Shown here: in pieces, positions 25,492 through 34,360 of the stretch
How positions within the stretch are numbered: the stretch's first letter is position 1
Layout of the letters: every line of letters starts with the position of its first letter
From: a virus
Virus record (IMG/VR): IMGVR_UViG_3300042197_004429
Span: 113,313-177,312 of that record
Strand: one strand, 5' to 3'
Length of the DNA: 64,000 nt
Translations under genes and position numbers: made by a program
The notes under the pieces: model-generated
What the model saw: the letters and a program-made list of their open reading frames with translations, nothing else
Told to the model about the DNA's origin: nothing
Database searches by the model: none

Positions 25492-26001
25492 ATGTCACTT
25501 ATAGTTGTTGATGTTGAAAGCGACGGGCCAGTTCCTTGCGACTATAGCATGATATGCTTTGGAGCAGTTATTTTTGACGAAAGTTTAAATAAAACTTTTT
25601 ACGGAAAAACAAAACCTATATCGAATAATTACCAGGAAGACACATTAAAAATTAGTGGTTTTACAAGAGAGCAGCACGAAACTTTTGATGATCCATATAA
25701 TGTGATGGTCCAATTTAGTTATTGGATAAAAACAAACAGTGTTGGAAAACCGGTTTTTATTAGTGATAACCCTTGCTATGATTGGCAGTGGGTAAACTAT
25801 TACTTTCACCATTTTGTTGGAGAAAATCCTTTCGGATATTCTGGTCGCAGAATTGGCGATTTGTTTTGCGGAATGAAGGGTGACGCAAGAGCGTCTTGGA
25901 AACATTTGCGAAAAACTCTTCACGACCACAATCCTGTAAACGATGCGATAGGCAATGCCGAAGCATTGCTTGAAATGAAGAAAATGGGTCTAAAAATTTG
26001 A
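25492..26001 (+). CDS. DnaQ-like 3'-5' exonuclease
   Basis: A 169-aa protein. Exo I is VVDVESDGP near residue 5, Exo II is the SDNPCYDWQW region near 88, and Exo III is HDHNPVNDAIGNAEALL near 145 (HxxxxxD), giving a DEDDh-type site. It is a stand-alone exonuclease domain without polymerase. It starts 2 nt after the phosphoesterase and its end overlaps the next reading frame. Confidence 0.85.
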   Translation: MSLIVVDVESDGPVPCDYSMICFGAVIFDESLNKTFYGKTKPISNNYQEDTLKISGFTREQHETFDDPYNVMVQFSYWIKTNSVGKPVFISDNPCYDWQWVNYYFHHFVGENPFGYSGRRIGDLFCGMKGDARASWKHLRKTLHDHNPVNDAIGNAEALLEMKKMGLKI

Positions 26002-26012
26002 CTAGGAAAACC

Positions 26013-26192
26013 ATGAAACGTAGAATTTTTTTAACTTCGATAATTTTTGTCTCTCTGTGTGGTTCTCTTGCTGTTGCCGCCAATAAGACTTACCGCTATC
26101 GCTGCCCTAAGTGCAAATTGATTCAAGAATACGGCTCCATTGGCACAAAGAAGTGTCCGAATGATGGCAAAACTATGGTTCGCATAGACTAA
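26013..26192 (+). CDS. Small secreted zinc-ribbon protein
   Basis: A 59-aa protein from ATG 26013. It has a signal peptide (KRR, then a hydrophobic IFLTSIIFVSLCGSLAVA with a likely AVA cleavage site), followed by a short zinc ribbon YRCPKCKLIQEYGSIGTKKCPNDG. It is probably periplasmic or surface-exposed. Confidence 0.6.
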   Translation: MKRRIFLTSIIFVSLCGSLAVAANKTYRYRCPKCKLIQEYGSIGTKKCPNDGKTMVRID

Positions 26193-26218
26193 AACCTCAA
26201 ATTTTGCAAATTTTCACA

Positions 26219-26246
26219 TAGACTTTCTTGATTTTCAGCGTATACT
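26219..26246 (+). promoter_or_regulatory. Candidate sigma-70-like promoter
   Basis: TAGACT at 26219-26224 and TATACT at 26241-26246 are separated by 16 bp, upstream of the NYN gene. Moderately good host-type promoter; no recurrent motif is nearby. Confidence 0.4.
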
Positions 26247-26329
26247 AAAATTAGGATGATTTAGTTTTAATTTCATTTTGATTGTTCAAACGGATTCGAA
26301 TATATCAAATTTTAAACAAGGGTTTAATA

Positions 26330-26989
26330 GTGATCTCTGGTTCTTCACAAAAAATGGGCGTTTCTGGTAGATCTGTAAAGGCAAATAGTTTTTCAACAAC
26401 TTTAAAGAATGGCTTGTATTCAAAGGTGGAAAAATTGAATAATAAAGAGTTTTATTCCGAACCAAACAATGTTGGCGATCAAGAAAATGATTCAAAAAGA
26501 AATAGAGTTGCAGTTTTTCTTGATGGATCAAACTTTTTTTACATGCAAAAAGATACATTGCATTGGTTTATTGATCCTAAAAAGTTACTTAATTGGATAG
26601 GTCAATACGGGGAAGTCACCGACGCCAATTATTACACTACGGTAGACAACCAAAATGAAGGTCAGTTAAATTATATTAGAGCCCTTAATCACATGGGATT
26701 CAGGGTTGATGCAAAGCCCATTGATTCCTACGATGAAGAAGATGGTTTCGACGGCAGTGTTGATTTGGATATGTTGATTGACATTTTGGTTCAAATGGAA
26801 AATTATGACATGGCCGTTATAATTAGCGGCGATGCTGACTTTGCCAGAATTGTTGAAGTTCTACGCCAGCGTGGAAAAAAGTACCTTGTTCTTAGCACCA
26901 AAGGCATGGTTGCAGGATCTGTGAAGAGTGCTGCTGGTCTGCATTACAAGGATATCGCTGAACTTCGAAGCAAGATTGAAAAGAATTAA
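26330..26989 (+). CDS. NYN-domain (PIN-like) ribonuclease, LabA-type
   Basis: About 219 aa from GTG 26330, which follows AAGGG; a TTG at 26282 is a longer alternative. After a variable N-terminus, VAVFLDGSNFFYMQ near residue 75 and DLDMLIDILVQ, AVIISGDADFARIVEVLRQRGK match the NYN domain with its acidic metal-binding residues. Such proteins cleave RNA or regulate it. It is followed 10 nt later by a 91-aa gene. Confidence 0.8.
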   Translation: MISGSSQKMGVSGRSVKANSFSTTLKNGLYSKVEKLNNKEFYSEPNNVGDQENDSKRNRVAVFLDGSNFFYMQKDTLHWFIDPKKLLNWIGQYGEVTDANYYTTVDNQNEGQLNYIRALNHMGFRVDAKPIDSYDEEDGFDGSVDLDMLIDILVQMENYDMAVIISGDADFARIVEVLRQRGKKYLVLSTKGMVAGSVKSAAGLHYKDIAELRSKIEKN

Positions 26990-26999
26990 GGACACACAA

Positions 27000-27275
27000 A
27001 TGAATAAACACAAAATTGTGTCTTGTGACGCTGAAATTGTCTCCATCAGTATGGGGAGACTAAACGGTAAGCCTCGTTTGTTTTTAACTTATAGAATTGA
27101 GGGCGATTTCACAGCTCATACTATAAGTCTAAAATCTAAACAAGCGGTGCGTTTGAAAAACGATATTAATGATTTGTCAAACAAAAGCCCGTTGTTCCAG
27201 AAAATTTTGGCTAAATCAAAGAGTTACTATAGGTCTTTTGAAAGAATATTTTTTGACCATCATCCTTCCGCATAA
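27000..27275 (+). CDS. Hypothetical protein, 91 aa
   Basis: I do not recognise it. The start is ATG 27000 after AAGGAC; the longer frame overlaps the NYN gene. The sequence is beta-rich and basic (CDAEIVSISMGRLNGKPRLFLTY). It is probably co-transcribed with the genes on either side. Confidence 0.6.
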   Translation: MNKHKIVSCDAEIVSISMGRLNGKPRLFLTYRIEGDFTAHTISLKSKQAVRLKNDINDLSNKSPLFQKILAKSKSYYRSFERIFFDHHPSA

Positions 27276-27289
27276 GGAAGAATTTTATC

Positions 27290-28258
27290 ATGGAAGAAAA
27301 TCCAATTGATTCGCATAAGCAAATTATTCAGGATAGCAATTTAGACATTGAAACTAAAACGTTTCTTCTAAGTTGTGAAGATGATAAATTTGTTTCAGAT
27401 TTTATTAAACAAGAGTTGTCTCCTCAAGAAATAAGGACAGAAGCGATGAAGGAAGAATCCTTGACGAAAAGCCAAACGGCGGTTAAAAATCTACCCACAG
27501 CAGAGTTGTGTAGATTACGAGACCAAGGAATGAGTGTTAAGAAAATTGCCGAGAGATATCATTGTGCCGAACAATCTGTTAGATATCACTTAAAGAAAGC
27601 CGAATTTATAAAGGAAATTACTATGGATAGTAGAAAAGACACGGAAATTGTTTACCTAAGTCAGACTTCTGAGCAGAAGCAGCGCATGTTCAATGATAAG
27701 ATTTCACTTGAACAAAATGTGCAAGGGAAATATATTCGATTAAAGAATTCTTTAGATTCTCATTTTAGAAATAATTCGGAGTTGTATATCAACAACCCTG
27801 TTTTTAGAGTTGAGTTTGTTATTGGAAACTGGAGAACACTGTACGGCTTAGATTTAACGGCTGCAAGACATCGCATTTTACACGCTTTGCAATATAGTAA
27901 TTGCGTACAAAAGCAGATATCGGGACGCAGAATGAAGAACGGTGTGGAAACTAAGCAAAAATCTAAATGGTTTTACGAGTTGAAGGAAAACTTCACAAAC
28001 AAATATTCCAAAGAAACATCGACCTCAATTAAAACAGAGTCAACCACCGAATCAGTTGCTGATGCTGCTGCGCAACTATCTGGTATTTTGCTTACAAGAA
28101 ATATTGCTGAACAAATTGGCAACGAAGTAAGGGCAACAAGTAGAGTATCCACAACGCCCGACTCAAATAAAGTTTTAAATGAAATTACTCAAATCATGTC
28201 AACCAGTATGGACTCTGATTTGAAAGAAAAACTTATCAAACAATTAATGAGGGATTAA
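27290..28258 (+). CDS. Helix-turn-helix protein
   Basis: A 322-aa protein. A clear HTH lies near residues 75-105 (LCRLRDQGMSVKKIAERYHCAEQSVRYHLKKA), similar to the N-terminal HTH of RIIB and to sigma region 4-like domains. The rest is charged and helical with no known catalytic motif. It is probably a DNA-binding regulator. Confidence 0.6.
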   Translation: MEENPIDSHKQIIQDSNLDIETKTFLLSCEDDKFVSDFIKQELSPQEIRTEAMKEESLTKSQTAVKNLPTAELCRLRDQGMSVKKIAERYHCAEQSVRYHLKKAEFIKEITMDSRKDTEIVYLSQTSEQKQRMFNDKISLEQNVQGKYIRLKNSLDSHFRNNSELYINNPVFRVEFVIGNWRTLYGLDLTAARHRILHALQYSNCVQKQISGRRMKNGVETKQKSKWFYELKENFTNKYSKETSTSIKTESTTESVADAAAQLSGILLTRNIAEQIGNEVRATSRVSTTPDSNKVLNEITQIMSTSMDSDLKEKLIKQLMRD

Positions 28259-28262
28259 TTAA

Positions 28263-28493
28263 ATGAGAAAAACAGTATCTAAACTAACCAGCAAAGAGAT
28301 TTCTTTCCTAATGAGATTGTACAATGAGCAATCTTTAGGTATTGATAAACTTCCTTACACCCCAGAGTTTGATAATATTGTTTTTCAATTCCATCAAGTT
28401 TTTGGAGTTGAAAACGGACATCGAGAATTGTGGCACACACTCATCAACCTCAGAAAGCAAAAGAAACTTTTGAGGAAAACCCGCAGTCGATGA
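28263..28493 (+). CDS. Hypothetical protein, 76 aa
   Basis: A small basic protein ending KKLLRKTRSR, 4 nt after the HTH gene. Unrecognised. The recurrent motif (TACTAACTAG form) follows 5 nt after its stop. Confidence 0.55.
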   Translation: MRKTVSKLTSKEISFLMRLYNEQSLGIDKLPYTPEFDNIVFQFHQVFGVENGHRELWHTLINLRKQKKLLRKTRSR

Positions 28494-28516
28494 CTTTTAA
28501 TACTAACTAGACTTTC

Positions 28517-28552
28517 GCAAAAAGGCGTGGTTTTCCTCGCCTTTTTGCTTTT
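28517..28552 (+). terminator. Rho-independent terminator
   Basis: GC-containing 11-bp perfect stem (28517-28527 with 28538-28548) followed by TTTTC. It sits between the motif at 28499 and the next start, so a promoter at the motif would give a short attenuated leader. Confidence 0.75.
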
Positions 28553-28568
28553 CTTGAAAGGATTTCAT

Positions 28569-29003
28569 ATGATTTTTGCTACGATAACGATGCAGTATGA
28601 TGTTGTCAAAAAAGACATACAAGATTTGCTCACAGGTTTGTTTGAAAACAATTATTCGCCTTGGTTAAGGGAAATCAAATCCAAACAGTTTGCGAATGAA
28701 TTAAATCTCACGGATTTTAGGCAAGGTGGGAAAATGCAAGATGTGAAAGATTATTACCATTGGTCGCAACTAATACCTGTGACGGAAGGTTGTTCGTTAA
28801 CTCTTTGTGTGGATGATCCAAATAGCGACAAAGGGGAAGAAAAAGATGTTGTTTTAGATTGTGAATCCATCCGTCGTGGCTTACAAGTTATGGCTACGAA
28901 ATACCGAGAACATTGGGAAGATTTCATTTACAAAAATGACGATGCAACCACCGCTGATGTTTTTGGGCAATGTTGTGTTTATGGAGAAGTTTTTTACTCT
29001 TAG
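28569..29003 (+). CDS. Conserved phage hypothetical protein, 144 aa
   Basis: ATG 28569 follows GAAAGGATT; longer versions run through the terminator. DYYHWSQLIPVTEGCSLTL, a GLQVMATKYREHWEDF helix and a closing DATTADVFGQCCVYGEVFY resemble a widespread uncharacterised phage family with a conserved D-x-x-T-A-D-x-F-x-Q-x-x-x-x-G-E end. Function unknown. Confidence 0.65.
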   Translation: MIFATITMQYDVVKKDIQDLLTGLFENNYSPWLREIKSKQFANELNLTDFRQGGKMQDVKDYYHWSQLIPVTEGCSLTLCVDDPNSDKGEEKDVVLDCESIRRGLQVMATKYREHWEDFIYKNDDATTADVFGQCCVYGEVFYS

Positions 29004-29036
29004 AATACCAACTAAGGATGGTGGAAAGGAACCAAA

Positions 29037-31145
29037 ATGACCACCACTATAATCGACAATCCTGTTTTTCGAACAATCCGAAATCGTTTCACTAAAAAGT
29101 GTGCTGTTTGTGATGTTGCGGTAGAAGCCAATCAAGGCTATGCCTGTGAACACAAAACGGGTTGGGCAACTTATTGCGAGGCCCATGTTCCTGTTAAAAT
29201 TAAGCCGGAACGTGCTGAGATTACTAAGGAAGGTCACATTTATTTTCCTTATCATCCGGACGCTGTATCGCTCGTTAAAAGTCTTTATTATTCTTCATGG
29301 CAGAGTGAAGGTAAGTTTTGGCGAGTCTCTATTGAACCCGAACACGTTAATCGTGTGATTCAAGTTGGTCGCCAGTTAGGGCTTAAAATTGCTGATGAAC
29401 TTCTTGAAATTGCCAGTGATGTTCAAGAAGAAGCCGAAGAAAAAGTAGAAATTAATTTTGATACTGCTGGCTTGTTTCCGTTTCAAGTTACTGGAGCAGC
29501 GTTTTTGGCAAACAAATCTCGCTGTCTGCTTGGCGATGAAATGGGTACGGGTAAAACCGTGCAGACTTTGGCTTCGCTACCCAAAGATGTTGGCACCCTT
29601 GTTGTTTGTCCTGCTAGTTTAAAGTTTAATTGGCGTGATGAAACTAATAAGTGGCGACCGGATCTAAATCCCGTTGTTTTAAATGGTCGCAAGAGTTTCC
29701 GCCTGCCTGAGTCTGGTGAGGTTGTGATTGTAAATTATGATATTCTTCCTCAAGATTTGAATGATATTCAAAAGAAAGATTTTGTTCTTGTTTGTGATGA
29801 GGTTCACCTTTGCAAGAACTATAAGGCCAAGCGTTCACGGGCCGTAAAGATTCTGTCTAATATTGCCAAAAAGACAATTGGACTCACCGGTACGCCGCTA
29901 ATGAATCGTCCTTTTGATCTTTATGGTGTTCTATCATCGCTTCATCTTGAAAATGAAGTGTTTGGCAGTTGGGTAGGGTTTCTCAGGGCTTTTAATGGTT
30001 ACAAAAACGAATGGGGAGGCTACACATTCGGAACTGTTTCTCCAATAGTTCCTGAGTTGCTCCGCAGAGTCATGTTGCGCCGCCGCCGTGAAGAAGTTCT
30101 GCCAGATCTTCCTAAAAAGTCATACACAACCATTACTGTAGACAGTGTATCTAAAAGTCTTCAGAAGAAGTTGGATGAAGTTTACGATGAGGTTGAGTTA
30201 CTTCTTGATATGAAGGAATTGCCTCCTTTTGAAATGTTTGCCGAAATCCGTGCTTCACTTGCTGAAAGCCGAATTGAAGCGATGTTAGAAATTGTTGAAA
30301 ACCACGAAGAAGAAGAAATTCCACTTGTTGTTTTTTCTGCACACAGGTTGCCTATTGACACTCTTGCCGAGCGTGAAGGTTGGGCGACCATTACAGGTTC
30401 TACCAAACCTGAAGATCGTCAAAATATTGTTAGAAGGTTTCAGTCTGGTGAATTGAAGGGCGTGGGTCTTACCATTGCAGCCGGTGGCGTTGGATTGACG
30501 TTGACCCGAGCGTGGAAGGCATTGTTCGTAGATTTAGATTGGACACCGGCACTTAACGCTCAAGCCGAAGATCGTATTTGCAGAATTGGTCAAACCAAAC
30601 CGTGTGAAATTGTTCGCATGGTTTCTGATCATGTTTTGGATCGTCATATTCACGAATTGATTGCCGAGAAGATCGAATTGTTTAATAACGCTATTGATGG
30701 AAACATTGGCAATGTTAAACTATCTGTAACCGAAGGCGAAACTGACGAGCAGTATGCTGTTCGTATGACTGCTTTACAAGCAGAGTTTGATGCCAAGCAG
30801 GCTGAATCCGAGGCTTTAAATGCAAAGGCTCGTAAAGATGCCGCCAAGAAAAAAGTCACTATGATTATCGAACGAGAAATGAACAAGGTAACTAACGGTG
30901 GAAAAAAGAAATTTAAATTTCCTGAGTTTACTCCGACACTTGTTCAATCAATCAAAGATAACCTGTCGAAGATGCTGGGTGTTTGTGATGGTGCCAGAGA
31001 GCGAGATAACGTGGGATTTAACAAGCCCGATGCTATGCTGTCTCGGTGGCTTTACGCTGCTGGTCTTGACGAGCCTGAGACGCTTCAGGCAGCATACCTG
31101 ATGCTGCTGCGGTATCCCCGTCAGGTGCGGCTCAAGTTGAAGTGA
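29037..31145 (+). CDS. SNF2-family (SMARCAL1/HARP-like) helicase-translocase
   Basis: A 702-aa protein. An N-terminal region (CAVC...CEHKTGWATYCEAH zinc-like, then FPYHPDAVSLVKSL...FWRVSIEPEHVNRV) resembles HARP-type domains. The motor has GDEMGTGKTVQTLA (I), VCDEVH (II, usually DEAH), LTGTPLMNRP (III), VFSAHR (IV), AGGVGLTLT (V) and QAEDRICRIGQ (VI). Such translocases remodel stalled forks or anneal strands. The motif at 29004 precedes it and another (31148) follows. Confidence 0.88.
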   Translation: MTTTIIDNPVFRTIRNRFTKKCAVCDVAVEANQGYACEHKTGWATYCEAHVPVKIKPERAEITKEGHIYFPYHPDAVSLVKSLYYSSWQSEGKFWRVSIEPEHVNRVIQVGRQLGLKIADELLEIASDVQEEAEEKVEINFDTAGLFPFQVTGAAFLANKSRCLLGDEMGTGKTVQTLASLPKDVGTLVVCPASLKFNWRDETNKWRPDLNPVVLNGRKSFRLPESGEVVIVNYDILPQDLNDIQKKDFVLVCDEVHLCKNYKAKRSRAVKILSNIAKKTIGLTGTPLMNRPFDLYGVLSSLHLENEVFGSWVGFLRAFNGYKNEWGGYTFGTVSPIVPELLRRVMLRRRREEVLPDLPKKSYTTITVDSVSKSLQKKLDEVYDEVELLLDMKELPPFEMFAEIRASLAESRIEAMLEIVENHEEEEIPLVVFSAHRLPIDTLAEREGWATITGSTKPEDRQNIVRRFQSGELKGVGLTIAAGGVGLTLTRAWKALFVDLDWTPALNAQAEDRICRIGQTKPCEIVRMVSDHVLDRHIHELIAEKIELFNNAIDGNIGNVKLSVTEGETDEQYAVRMTALQAEFDAKQAESEALNAKARKDAAKKKVTMIIEREMNKVTNGGKKKFKFPEFTPTLVQSIKDNLSKMLGVCDGARERDNVGFNKPDAMLSRWLYAAGLDEPETLQAAYLMLLRYPRQVRLKLK

Positions 31146-31208
31146 GCGATACCAACTAGTAACGAGAAACCGAGAACAGATTGATTTTCACAAAAAGGAT
31201 AAACAAAA

Positions 31209-31397
31209 ATGAAAATTGCTGATGAAGATGTTAGAGACAACGCTGATGAATTCGATTGGTTTTGTTCAATAAACGGCTATAGTCCAAGGTGGTTGAAGCT
31301 GATGATTCCTGTCTTGATAGAAGCATGGAAAAACAATGATAACAACACAGTTGATAAAATTAAAAAAGAACTATTTATTGATGGCAGAATGAAGTAA
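31209..31397 (+). CDS. Hypothetical protein, 62 aa
   Basis: A small acidic protein (DEDVRDNADEFDWFCSINGY) starting 50 bp after a recurrent motif. Unrecognised. Confidence 0.5.
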   Translation: MKIADEDVRDNADEFDWFCSINGYSPRWLKLMIPVLIEAWKNNDNNTVDKIKKELFIDGRMK

Positions 31398-31442
31398 TAT
31401 TTAAATTTATTTACGGCGAAAACAGACATAAACGGAGTAGTT

Positions 31443-32387
31443 GTGGGCAAACTAGGGCTTTGCTGCATTAGTCTGAATCTCCAAGAGCGTGATCCGCCTT
31501 TGAAGTTTCAAAAAATGACCAAGACACGTTTTCTTGCTTTGCCAAAAGATGAAGCAAGGACAATTCTTGGCGAACGAATTCTAAACAATATTGTGGTCAC
31601 TGACGAGGCCATTAAATATTGTGCTGAGAACGACTATTGCTATAGAGTTAGCAGCGATTTGTTTCCGCTAATTACTTGTGATGAAGTTTCAACATCACTA
31701 TCAGATTTGCCAAATTACGAACAGATTGAGCAATCGTTTGATCGGCTAAAAAATACAGTGTTGACAAGCGGAGTAAGAATATCTGCGCATCCCAGCGAGT
31801 ATAATGTATTGGCTTCAACCAACACTGCTGCCGTAGACAAGACGATTCAAGAACTTAATTTTTATAGTCGTTTCTTTGATCGCATTGGTTGTGAAGCAAG
31901 TCACGTTAACCCCATGAACCTTCATATCAACAACAGAGCCGGTTCAAATGATGAAGTGATTGATCGTTTTTTGTCTAACTTCGAAAAACTTGATGACAAT
32001 TGCAAGTCTCGTTTAGTAGTCGAAAATGATGACAAACTTAATTGTTGGAGCGTTCGACTATTGATGGAGTTTCATGAAAAAACTCGTTTGCCGATCACTT
32101 TCGATTATCTTCACCATGCTTGTCATCCCGAAAATATGACTGAAGAAGAAGCGATCAAGGCGTGTTTCGATACATGGGACACCAAGCCATTGTTCCATTA
32201 CAGCGAAAGCAAAGAGGGCAATAACCCTCGTGCTCACGCTGATTATGCGATTAACAAATTTGACACTTATGGCTTGGACTTCGATTGTGATTTTGAGTTA
32301 AAAGCAAAAGATAAAGCGATTCAAAAATACACAGAACAATTCGTTGAATCTTTGTTGCTTGAGGAAAAAACCTATGTATGTTCTTGA
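31443..32387 (+). CDS. uvdE: UV damage endonuclease (UvdE/UvsE)
   Basis: A 314-aa protein with GTG start at 31443 after GGAG. YRVSSDLFPL, RISAHPSEYNVLAS, HVNPMNLHINN, LVVENDD and ITFDYLHHACHP follow the UvdE TIM-barrel pattern, in which His/Glu/Asp residues bind three metals. The enzyme nicks DNA 5' of UV photoproducts. A phage copy would aid repair in sunlit environments. Confidence 0.9.
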   Translation: MGKLGLCCISLNLQERDPPLKFQKMTKTRFLALPKDEARTILGERILNNIVVTDEAIKYCAENDYCYRVSSDLFPLITCDEVSTSLSDLPNYEQIEQSFDRLKNTVLTSGVRISAHPSEYNVLASTNTAAVDKTIQELNFYSRFFDRIGCEASHVNPMNLHINNRAGSNDEVIDRFLSNFEKLDDNCKSRLVVENDDKLNCWSVRLLMEFHEKTRLPITFDYLHHACHPENMTEEEAIKACFDTWDTKPLFHYSESKEGNNPRAHADYAINKFDTYGLDFDCDFELKAKDKAIQKYTEQFVESLLLEEKTYVCS

Positions 32388-32724
32388 TGGTGTTTACATT
32401 TTAATTCAAAATAGCAAACCAGTTTTTTGGAAACAAAAAGGACCAGACGGCAACGAAGTGACTGGTTTAGTAATTGCTCTAAATCACAAAGATGCCAAAC
32501 TTTGGAGTGATTGGTTTTACGGGAGATTTAAAACAAAAATTAGCCCTTATCTCGTAGGATCACAACACGAATCTGATAATTTAAATTTGGCCGTGTGGAA
32601 TGCTCATGACTTGGGTTCTCAGTTTGATGTTGTTTTTGTTTTTGTTTTAGATTTTAAATCTGGAAAGCCTAAGTTTTGGTTTGTTCCTCCGGAGCAACTT
32701 CAAGATATTTTGCAAAACAATTAA
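32374..32724 (+). CDS. Hypothetical protein, 116 aa
   Basis: Start ATG 32374, overlapping the uvdE end by 14 nt. It is beta-rich and Trp-rich (VFWKQKGPDGNEVTGLVIALNHKDAKLWSDWFYG). Unrecognised. Confidence 0.55.
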   Translation: MYVLDGVYILIQNSKPVFWKQKGPDGNEVTGLVIALNHKDAKLWSDWFYGRFKTKISPYLVGSQHESDNLNLAVWNAHDLGSQFDVVFVFVLDFKSGKPKFWFVPPEQLQDILQNN

Positions 32725-32746
32725 ATTAGAGATTGAAAACAAACAC

Positions 32747-32956
32747 ATGAACACAAAGCCTAAATTTGTTTTAATTTGTGAACACGATAATGCTAAAGTT
32801 AGATACTTTGGTCCATATGAATCCACAAATGATGCCGAAGTGGTTGCTAATCATTTTTCTTACGAAAACACTCCATACCACTTATGCATAGTTGAACTAA
32901 GTTTGCCAACACAACAGACGATTGTTGACATTAAAAAACAAGATAACAATATTTAA
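32747..32956 (+). CDS. Hypothetical protein, 69 aa
   Basis: Start ATG 32747, chosen because the longer frame overlaps the previous gene. FVLICEHDNAKVRYFGPYESTNDAEVVANHF looks like a small alpha/beta fold. Unrecognised. Confidence 0.5.
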   Translation: MNTKPKFVLICEHDNAKVRYFGPYESTNDAEVVANHFSYENTPYHLCIVELSLPTQQTIVDIKKQDNNI

Positions 32957-32977
32957 ATTTAACAAAGGAGAAACAAC

Positions 32978-33799
32978 ATGGGAATGTTTTCTTGGTGCTG
33001 CAAGGGTTGCGGTCACGAAATTAAGACAGATGAGTTTGTTCGAATGAATGGTTGCGTCGGAGTTTATGATGGTTACGGAAGAGTTCCAGGCTCAGGTTTT
33101 GACGGATCGTTGTGTTCAAAAGACCCATCATGTTGGCACGAAGTTTGTTATCAAAAAGCAACAGTAGAACAAAAACTTGATGAAGCCCCTAGCGACCAAG
33201 CTACCAACCAAGGCTTTGGATACTCTGCTCTTGAATTCATGGAAGGATATGATCCTAGAGTAGAAACAACATTTGAGGCAGTTATTTTTGTAGATCATTA
33301 TGATCAAGAAACAAAAAATATTTCCAAGTGGGAATATTACATCAACAAGATTGATGACAACTTTGTCTTACGTGATGTTTGCGATTATCGTAATAAACGT
33401 GATGAATTTGATAGCGATGTATTAGATGCTATTCCCGAGTTTTGTTTACACAACAAGACCGGAGAAGAAATGTACCTTATCAGCCAGCAGCGGATTGATT
33501 TCATTGAAAAGTCAGTTGGCCCCAATCCCAAAAAACTGTCGGTGGTTTTTGATGGACTTGAAAAAGCAAAGTTGATTGTTGATAATTGTTTGGAACAATT
33601 ACCACACCCAGAATATGGATTTCATTTGATTATTTTGGGAAAACAAGGTAAAATATGCGGTCAATGTTACGAAAGAAATCGCACCCCTGAATTTAAAAAA
33701 GTTTTCCATCAGGACGGGGATGATTTTGATTTTGTAAACACGGGCAAATTCACAGATGAAGTTGTGTATGTTCAAGGCATCAAGCGTGCAAGACATTAA
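32978..33799 (+). CDS. Zinc-binding hypothetical protein, 273 aa
   Basis: AAAGGAG precedes ATG 32978. The N-terminus (FSWCCKGCGHEI, GVYDGYGRV, CSKDPSCWHEVCY) is a Cys/His-rich metal-binding module seen in uncharacterised phage and bacterial proteins. The last 90 residues hold a CGQCYERN pair. Function unknown. Confidence 0.65.
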   Translation: MGMFSWCCKGCGHEIKTDEFVRMNGCVGVYDGYGRVPGSGFDGSLCSKDPSCWHEVCYQKATVEQKLDEAPSDQATNQGFGYSALEFMEGYDPRVETTFEAVIFVDHYDQETKNISKWEYYINKIDDNFVLRDVCDYRNKRDEFDSDVLDAIPEFCLHNKTGEEMYLISQQRIDFIEKSVGPNPKKLSVVFDGLEKAKLIVDNCLEQLPHPEYGFHLIILGKQGKICGQCYERNRTPEFKKVFHQDGDDFDFVNTGKFTDEVVYVQGIKRARH

Positions 33800-34046
33800 T
33801 CAACCTAAAGAATTAAGAAAAATGTTAGATGTTGCTCCAATTGAAGATTGGGCAAACACAGATATCCTTGGCGTAGTAGGTTCTGCTTTTGAAAACGTGA
33901 ATGGAAAAACAACAAACCAGACAAGAAGTTGTGATTTGTTTGGTTGTGGTGGCACAAGAATAATGGTCACTTGGCCCGATGGAAGTGTTACTTGGCCTTG
34001 TTGTAATGGAATTGTTGTCGAAAAAAATCATTTGCGAATAATTTAA
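33786..34046 (+). CDS. Hypothetical protein with CxxCxG-like region
   Basis: About 86 aa from GTG 33786, overlapping the previous gene by 14 nt; ATG 33822 is an alternative. SCDLFGCGGTRIMVTWPDGSVTWPCCNGIV resembles a single zinc-ribbon-like fold. A strong hairpin follows the stop. Confidence 0.5.
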   Translation: MQDINQPKELRKMLDVAPIEDWANTDILGVVGSAFENVNGKTTNQTRSCDLFGCGGTRIMVTWPDGSVTWPCCNGIVVEKNHLRII

Positions 34047-34049
34047 CTA

Positions 34050-34090
34050 TATTTTTGTCAAAAATTACTCTTTTATTTTTGACAAAAATA
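34050..34090 (+). terminator. Perfect 16-bp AT-rich hairpin
   Basis: Arms 34050-34065 and 34075-34090 pair exactly around TACTCTTTT. T-rich in the loop and arms; likely a bidirectional terminator or mRNA end. Confidence 0.65.
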
Positions 34091-34100
34091 GCAGGTTTTT

Positions 34101-34358
34101 ATGCGAATTACATATCGAACACTATCTCAATTAATTGATAAACTATCTGAGGAACAAAAAGATAAAGAAGTCACTGTAGACGTTTGGGATGGAGTGACTT
34201 TAGAAACTTATGGTGCTGAATTTAGAATAGTTAATGAAAAACATGAGTCACTCGATTCCGACCACCCAGTTATTTGTGTGAACCAAGTTGATGATTTAGG
34301 AAAAGTAGTAAATGACGTTGATTGGATTTCTAAATCAATAGGAATCATAAAGGACTAA
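34101..34358 (+). CDS. Hypothetical protein, 85 aa
   Basis: ITYRTLSQLIDKLSEEQKDKEVTVDVWDGVTLETYGAEFRIV, then HPVICVNQVD. It resembles small uncharacterised proteins with an EEQLDxxVTV-like strand. The next gene starts 2 nt downstream. Confidence 0.55.
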   Translation: MRITYRTLSQLIDKLSEEQKDKEVTVDVWDGVTLETYGAEFRIVNEKHESLDSDHPVICVNQVDDLGKVVNDVDWISKSIGIIKD

Positions 34359-34360
34359 AT

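Noticed and set aside
33599-33796. Small - strand frame opposite 32978-33799
   Set aside because: No start context and lies within a gene with Cys-rich conserved features.
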